NCBI GenBank assembly: GCA_949316235.1
Contig: OX438752.1
Coordinates: 2,999,001-3,063,000 of the forward strand
Direction of reading: 5' to 3'
From: Oegoconia quadripuncta
Taxonomy: Eukaryota; Arthropoda; Insecta; Lepidoptera; Autostichidae
Length of the DNA: 64,000 nucleotides
Part shown: one piece after another, positions 12,801 through 21,800 of the stretch
How positions within the stretch are numbered: the stretch's first letter is position 1
How the letters are laid out: each line of letters starts with the position of its first letter
Notes under the pieces: generated by a model
The model's database searches: none
What the model was told of the DNA's origin: nothing
The model's input: the letters and a program-made list of their open reading frames with translations, nothing else
Position numbers and translations under genes: made by a program

Positions 12801-15800
12801 TGTTATATAGGTAGAATATACCCTGGATTGAGATATATATTTTCTTTTTATCCACAACCGGTTAGCACTTGACCTCAATCATACCTGATGTTAAGTGAAG
12901 ATGAGGCCGAAGGTGGTAGCGTACTGACCCGGAAACCCCATCTTATTTGGGGGACTGGCTATCTGTATCTCTGGCAACCGGAACACAACAATGCTATAAA
13001 CATTGCCGTTTGGCGGCAGATTTAGATAAGGTGGTGGTAGCTAGCCAGGTTATCCCGATAAAGAGAGTAGTTCCCGCCGGATAAACACATTTCCGCGATA
13101 AAGTTAGGCCGCAGGCGAAGTCGCAGGCCGAAAGCTAGTATGTAATAAAATCTAAATCTAGTGGCTTGGTATACAGGAAGTGGTTTACCTAGGTTGTACT
13201 ATAAAATCTCGCGTGACAACAGGCCCTTAAGGAATTATTCAAATTCCACAAAAGCTATTGACAATCAAAAGAATTGCAATAGCGATTAACAGACAATGAA
13301 TAAGCTATCGAGTGCACTGACATTGAGAATCGTTATGATGATTTAGTATTTGCGCCGCAAGTGAAAGGAGGCAGCGTATTCCTTCTTTCTTTAAAGAAAA
13401 TATATTTTATTAAAATACTTTATTAAAATTGAATGTTTTTATATTAGTTACTTTATGTATTGTAAGGTGACTTTTAATATGATTAATGTTGTGTTTATAA
13501 TTAGATTTTATGTTTTTGTAATTTGATACTGATGCAATTAAACTCTTATGTTTTATAATTTATTCCATAATTTTATAAATTAATCCTAGTTATTGATAAG
13601 TTATTCCATATTTTATAATTTGATTTCATGTTATATGTTATATAATTTCGAACACAATGACATTGTTGAAGAATAAATACAATACAATATAGTTTGTACC
13701 ATAAACACTGAAAATATAGCATTAAAAATTTTACAAACGTGATGCTAGAATACAATAAAGTGAAGTTCAGTCACTTTGATATTATCAATAAATGGAAAAT
13801 TTAGAAAATGAGCGATTGATACCGGTTGGTTGATATACAACACAAATACATTTTTTGCTATTGCACATGTGATGCTGCTGTTTTCCCGAATAAAATAATA
13901 AATAATAATAATAAATAAATAAATACCCTTGGACATACACACAGCGCCATTTAGTTCCACAGTAAGAAACTTGTATTATGGATACCAGTTGGTGGATATA
14001 CTACCGATATACATTTTTTTTTGTAAATAAATACATATATAAATGAAAAACATCCATAACTCGGGTACACATGACCGTATTCATCATTTTATTTTATTTT
14101 ATTTTCTTGGGAAAACCAACAGCTGTTTTACAAATTATTACTTAAACCAAAAAACTGAAAGCCAATTAGAGGTTTCCACGGAAAATCAGATAATTAATGC
14201 ACAAATGCAACTGTTAACAAATGAGATAAGCGTCGGTCATTTTTTAGACAAATTACGTTAATTATTATATATTAGTTTGTTCCTGTTAAATGTAATCTAG
14301 TTTCCTTTAGTTAGTTAATTTTAGTAAACAAATTGACTTATCGTATTATTGTTTTATTTTTTTCATCGATAATTAAATCCAACCATATCGCAGTGGGTAC
14401 ACGGGTAAACAGGAATTACCCCTACACCCACCGGTGGGTGAAGCCAGTGGGTGCACGGGTCGCGGGGGCTTAAACTTAATTAAAAATAAAAAACTATACA
14501 TTGCAATCAGAGAACGGTGGGAAAAATTAATCTAATCATTAACAATCTATAGGTAGGATATCCTTGCATCGCCATTCCAAAAAACAACCGGGTCACAGCA
14601 GTATTAGGTTACTTTTATCATACAAACATGTGCCCCTAGCGGGATTCAAACGAAAGTGACCTATTGATATAGCAAACAGCGTTTGTAACCACTACACCAA
14701 ACAGGTCATCATTTTAAAAATAAAATAAGTATTACCAATAATAAAAGGTAGGTAGGTAATACATATTTGAAATGAAATGAAAAACATTTATTCATGTAGG
14801 CAATACAATATGCACTTATGAACGTCATTTGTTTTATAAACTACCACTAGCTCGGAACGCGACCACTACCGAGAAGAGCTAGCGAGAAACTCGGAGCGAG
14901 AACTCATTTTTCAGTTTTAAAACTGGCTCTTTCATACACCCTATTAAATGATATATCAGCGTCAGGCCCTGGAAAATTTATCGGTATCCTTCCGTTTGGC
15001 AAAATACTTTTCGTCAAATTTTACTTCCCAAAAAACTTATCGACTAGTTTCATTTCCCAAGAGAATCTTTAGCAAATTTATATTTCGCATTTTAATCACT
15101 TGGTCAAATATTAATTTGGCAACTTTTTACTTGCTCAAGTTTTATTAAGTCAAATATACATTAAGCAAATGCTTTTGTAAAAAATTATATTCCAAAAATA
15201 AGGTCGTTCAAATTTTCATTTTAATATGGGTGGTAAATTGTAAAAATATGAAAAGTCTGATACAAATCATTATTTCAACCAAACAAAATATTCTTTATTG
15301 TACAATAATAAGAAGCATAAAAAGAAATAAGAAAAAGCGGATAGTACAACAAGCATTATGCACATTATTATCATTATTACCTATTAAATTGTCACTTCAC
15401 ACAATTAGAATAAACAAGTAAGTACAATAATTAAGTACAATGTTACGTAGACTAGATTAGAACTGCTAGAAAAGTGGGTTAGGTTAGAACTGTGACCCCA
15501 AATTGATTTGTATAATAAATGCCGGAATTGATTTGTATAATAACAATATAATTTAGCGAAGAGCATGTTTTGCCAAACCATATTTGACTACATAATACTT
15601 AGGAAAATGAAACATTGCCATGTAATTATTTGTTAAACAATAAATTGCCGAAAATAGTATTGCTAACTGTAAAATTGCGAAAAGTTGTTTTGTCAAATGT
15701 TTTTTGCCAAATTAAAATTTGGGAAACATACTCTGGCATGTGATACTTTGGGAAACGTTTTATGCCCAAAAATTAGTAATCCAAATTTATCCTGTCTCTC

Positions 15801-18800
15801 ATCGCTTGTGCCATCAACAAAATTTACACTTAATTATACGATCAGAGTAGGACGAGGAACTTGAACTAATTGTGGGTTGAACAAAACGTTGTCAGAGGTC
15901 ATTCATTATCATTAATTATTAGGTACATAGGTAATTTAGGTATCAATTGTATCAACACAGCAGGTTGATTGTCGGTTAGGAAATTTATTTCTTACATTTT
16001 AATTTAATTTCTACGTTATCTAGAGCCACGCCTAGACTTAAAAACAAAAATATAAAAAAATCGTTAGCCATTGGAAAGCCGCCCATACTGTCTTTGGTGG
16101 CAGCAACTACTCTACAGGGGGGGGACTGAAAATCAGCAACACTGCTGAGGCCCTACCCACATTCATCACAATACTGTGGTTCTCGATTCTATGTATGCTT
16201 GTGTTTTTTTCTTTTTTGTGATGAATACATACCTTTTTATTTTATTTATTTTATATAGTTAATTAAAACGTACATTAGAATGTACCTGTTTGGTGTAGTG
16301 GTTAGAAACTCTGACCACATGCCAAGTGGTCGCGGGTTCGAATCCGGCGGGCGGCGGCGGCGGGCGGGAGAAGAGGAGGACTATGAGGCTCCGCAATGTG
16401 GGCCAATCAGAATTAGAAATTTAGAAGACCTAATTAGACAGTTGGAACATCACTCCAGCCGGCACATGAGTCCGTCAGGCTCTGAGGATATAAGAATGTC
16501 AGAGACAGAGGCTGAAAGGCATTATAGAAATGAACCTGCTGAAGTGCCACCGTAAGTGTTAATCTATGAGGCTTTTCCAGATGACAATATTCGACGACAT
16601 GTTTTGTGTAGTGGTTAGCAATTCTGACCACTATACCAAAAGGTTGGGGGTTGGAATCCCGCTAGGGTGTGATGAATATGGACATGGTGTACCCGAGTTA
16701 TGGAAGTTTTCCTTTATAATAAGCATTTATTGGTGTACGACCGATTGGTGTAGTGGATTGACGACCGATTGGTGTAGTGGATAGTGACCCTATCAGCGAA
16801 ACCAACGGTTGCGGGTTCGAATCCCGCGACGGGTAAATGTTTGTGTGATGAATATGAACATTTATTCCTGAGTCATGGATGTTTATATAAATATTTATGT
16901 ATGTTTATCCATTATCTAGTATCCATAGTACAAGCTTTGCTTAGTTTGGGACTAGATGATTGGTGTACTTACTCGGAAAGGGGGTACCCCTTTCCGAGTA
17001 AGTAATCTTATATATGCCCCAAGCGGGATTCAAACTTAAATCATCAAAAATTAATATTGAATTGCATAACGTCGCCGACTGTACGTCGGTACCTATTCTA
17101 ATAAATAAATATCCTTAGGCATACACACAGTGCCATCTACTTCCACAGTAAGCAACTATGGGCTTGTGTTGTGGATACCATACGGTTGATATACTACATA
17201 AATACATTTTTTTTTTTTGTAAATAAATACTTATTATAAATGAAAACGTCCATAACTCGGATACACATGTCCGTATTCATCACACAAACATATCAAACAG
17301 ACACAGTAATAAAAATTAAAAACCCGACATCATAATTTGTGGACGCCATGTTGGATTTTTTTATCATAAAATGTATCCTATGACACTCCAAGTTTCAAGA
17401 CGAATCTAACGGCACTTCAAAATCGTTCAAGCCATTTAGGCTACAGGATGCGCCAAAGGAACGGACATACATACATACATACACTCCAAAACCGATACAC
17501 GACGACCGATTGGTGTAGTGGATAGTGACCCTATCAGTGAAACCAACGGTTGCGGGTTCGAATCCCGCGAGGGGTAACTATTTGTGTGATGAATACGAAC
17601 ATTTATTCCTGAGTCATGGATGTTTATATAAATATTTATGTATGTTTATCCGTTATCAAGTATCCATAGCACAACCTTTGCTTAGTTTGGGACTAGATGA
17701 TTGGTGTAAGTGTCCGAAATATTTATTATTATTATTGTGAAATTGGAACTAAATTGGCACTAAAAAACATTACCCTCCTTTCTTGGGCAGTCGGGTAAAA
17801 ATTTTAACCGCCTCCGTGGCTCAATGTAAACAACATAGGGTTTACGATTCGGTGGTCGCGGGTTCGATCCTCAGCGGGGTACGTGTTTAAGTACTCGGTA
17901 TGGTTAGTGGTAGGGCATTTTTAATGTCCGCCTGGCTAGCTACCACCATCTTAATTAAATCTGCCGCCAAGCAGCAATGTTAATAGCATTGTTGTGTTCC
18001 GGTTGTCAGAGATAAGATAGCCAGTCCCCCAAATGTGTTGAGGTTTCGCTTCCATCTTTGACCTCATCATCACTTAACATCAGGTGGATTGAGGTCAAAT
18101 ACGAACCCGTCGTGCATAAAAAAAAATACACTTTCAACTTAAATGATATGCCAATGTCTTCACAATTCATATACTAATTATTGCTATTCTTAATAATGAC
18201 TGTCGTCATACATAAAGTACGTCAGTATGTGTCATCTCACCTCTGAACTTACTGGGTAACAAATGGGTAATTAGACTTGCGCAAGATGTGTTTGCTTCAA
18301 GCTTCACTGACATAATCTACTCGGCGCAGTCGCATTCACTAACGGAAACGAATAGTTCACGAAGAGTTTTCATAAAATATCCGAATTGAGGGATTAAGGT
18401 GCCAAGTTGATTGAAGGTTCGAATCCGGCTAGGGCCATACGTTTGTATGTTGAATACAGCCATGTGTTCCTGAGTTACGGATGTTTTTCATTTATATATA
18501 TGTATTTATTAAAAAAAAAATGTATTTGTGTAGTTTATCTGGTATCCATAATACAAGCCTAGTTGCTTAGTGTAGAACTAGATGGCGCTCTGTGTATGTG
18601 CAAAGATATTTATTAATTTATTGATTTGTTTTACTAGTTTATGAAGTACTTACTAGCTCTCCGCCCGCGGCTTCCCCTACTAACTTTATCGCGAAAATTT
18701 ATCTATCCCGCAGGAACTACCTACTCACTTTATCGGGATAATAAATATCCTGTCTTAATTCAGGTAAACGGTGAAGGAAAACATCGTGAGGAAACATACA

Positions 18801-21800
18801 CAGGGTACACTTATAGTCAGATTTTACATTTTTAAAGCTACTGCTTGTTCAAAAGGCAATTTTCCCTTGAGAACAAGCAAGAAACTCGAGAGGTTGCTCT
18901 TTTAAAAAAAGGTTTTCATTTTACAAAATTATTATTTTATATTATAATATTTCATTATTAATTGTGAAATAGCATGGTTATGCGAACGGGCTGGTTATGC
19001 CCATGATTGTTTATCATCTAAATAATCTGATATTTTATAATATGCTTTCTTAATAAGTTTCTGTTTCGAAAAGATATTTATTTATTTATTGATTTACTTT
19101 ACTAGTTTGTTAAGTACTTACTAGCTCTCCGCCCGCGGCTTCCCCTAGGTAGTATAACTTTATCGCGAAACGATCTATCCCGCAGGAACTACCTACTCAC
19201 TTTATCGGGAAAAAAATATCCTGTCTTAATTCAGGTAAGTGTAGGGGGATCAAGAAGTGCACGACTGAACAGAGCCTCGAGCAGTAGGTAGTGCATCCCC
19301 CGTGATTCGGCCATTATACCCTGAGGTGGTATGGCCATGGGAGGTGGAGGGTAATATTGTCTTAATTCAGGTAAATGGTGAAGGAAAACATCGTGAGCAA
19401 ACATACACAGGGTACACTTAAAATAGTCAAATTTTACATTTTTAAAGCTACTGCTTGTTCAAAAGGCAATTTTCCCCTGAGAACAAGCAAGAAACTCGAG
19501 AGATTGCTCTTTAAAAAAAAAGGTTTTTATATTACAAAAAACCTGGTAACCTGGCAGTTTCAAAAACGAACTATTTTCAGGTGTAAATTTCTTTAACTCC
19601 CATATCGAGTTTGCTGCTTTCTTTACAAAACTTCAGTACCTACTAAATTCAAATTAATAATTTTAAAATATAACTTACCCAAAGGCAACATCGGCACCGA
19701 ATCTAAGCCCTTGCAATAATACACAGGCTTCATATAAGTCACATTCAATGCATTCCAAGTTCCTGGCGACGCCGGCATCACATCCGGGCCAAACTCTACA
19801 TGTAGCAGCACTGTATCTCTTCCAATCATCCTCTTTACCCTCATCTTGTGTATCAACTCATCCTGTTTATATCTCAAAGTGAGATGTGACGCTTTGAATT
19901 GCTTCAACACAACCTCGCTAGTTGCAGGTTCAAGTTCTAATTCGCCAAAAACGCGAACATACTTTGTTCTATAAAAGACGTATTCAGCAAGTGTGATCTG
20001 CCACAATTCTACGTAATCTTCGAGATCTTTAGCAGTTGTATTGATTGAGGTATTCAGATGTATGACCACTGCATAGTGGTTCACTAGGGACTGCTTCTCT
20101 CTGATGAAGAGCGCTTTGTTAGACTCCGTTACGTTATACTCCTTAGAGTTCAAGATGACGCACCAGTAATATCCGTCAGTTTTAGGTGTCAGGACATAGT
20201 TGTTGTTGTTATTGTCGTATCTGGCTTTGATTTTGGTCGGATAATACGTCTTTGAGTCGGTGTAGCATTTAAAATCGTCGTCGTCTAAACTGACATTTAA
20301 TGGGGACACGTGCAGAATGAGTTTTCCTTCCCTGGAAACAAAATGGATATAGGTATAGTAGATGCTATGTGTGTACTATTTGATGGAACATCATCATCAT
20401 ATCAGCCGGAAGACGTCCACTGCTGGACAAAGGCCTACCCCAAAGATCTCCGCAACGATCGGTTGTGCGCTGCCCGCATTCAGCAGCCTCCCGCGGTCCG
20501 TGCCTCGCCCATGTCAGTTTGGTAATTCTTCGGGCTATATCGGTCACCTTGGTTCTCCTGCGGATCTCCTCATTTCTGATTCGATCCCGCATGGAGACTC
20601 CAAGCGTAGCTCTCTCCATTGCCCTTTGGGTGACCTTAAGCTTTCTTATGAGGCCCATAGTGAGCAACATTGATAGAACATCACAACATACTTGTAAGCT
20701 GGACCTTAATCACGGTCTGCATAAAACTTAAGAGCAAAAACCTATATAAAATTTCATTTACATTTTCTTATTACATTTTTTTTTTTGGCTTGGTTACTAG
20801 ACCATTAAGCCATGTCTTTATTTCAATACACTATGTTTTTTATACACTATATTTTTCCGACACTGTTTTTAATAAATTTAAAAATTGGGATAAAACATTT
20901 CACATGTTTTAATAAGTCATTTAAGCGGCGGGAGGAATTATTATTTTCCACGATTTCACTCAGTTCACTGGCAAGTATTAGTCTTTGGATTGCAAAATTT
21001 GGACAGTTGTACAACACATGTTCTATGTCTGCTTGCGGAGCACTACAGTTTCTAGCGTCTTGACTGTTGCCATATTCGTGGTTCTGAGAATTGGTAATTA
21101 CCGTATCCATTATTTTCTTTGTTTGGTGTCACATATATTTATCACTATATATGTAGGTATATTTTACACTATCATTGCATGTAAGTTGATGTTCATATCT
21201 AACGTATGTATATTTGTATCTATTGTTTGGTATCTATTATTTTATATACTATATATTTTTTTAAATCATTGGTGCACAAACCTATTTGCTTTTATCCCGT
21301 TCTACTTTTTTCTCTACCCAAAGGTTGTCTGGTAGAAATCGCTTAATAGCGATAAGACCGCCTGGTTGTACAATTATTATTTTTTTTTGAAGCTATATTT
21401 AAGAAGTGTATTGTAGAATTTTGTGCAATAAAGTGTACTTGATTGATTGATTGATAAAAATCCGACTGGGGTTATAAATACTTATACATCTTGCAAATCA
21501 AAAACCGGACAAAATAAATCAGTTGATTTAGGACGTAGTCTAGTTGTACTTGGCATCCGTTTAGATCTCAATTCTTTTATCAGCAAAGTCGACAACCACG
21601 TACACTATTTCACATTTATGTTTATGATGGGATTAAACCTACTGGTCGACAAACACTGTCATATTGATGTTGATGAGGTCCACGGTGCGCTCGCAGATTA
21701 CTTGGTTGAATTTGTAGGAGCTGTTGACCAGGTGCCAGAAGCCCTCGTATATGGCACCGTAGGAGGTGACATGGGAGCTCACATTAGCCACTTCGAAGTG

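Noticed and set aside
20310..20731. Several overlapping plus-strand frames
   Set aside because: Shadows of the minus-strand RTE remnant and its 3' tail.
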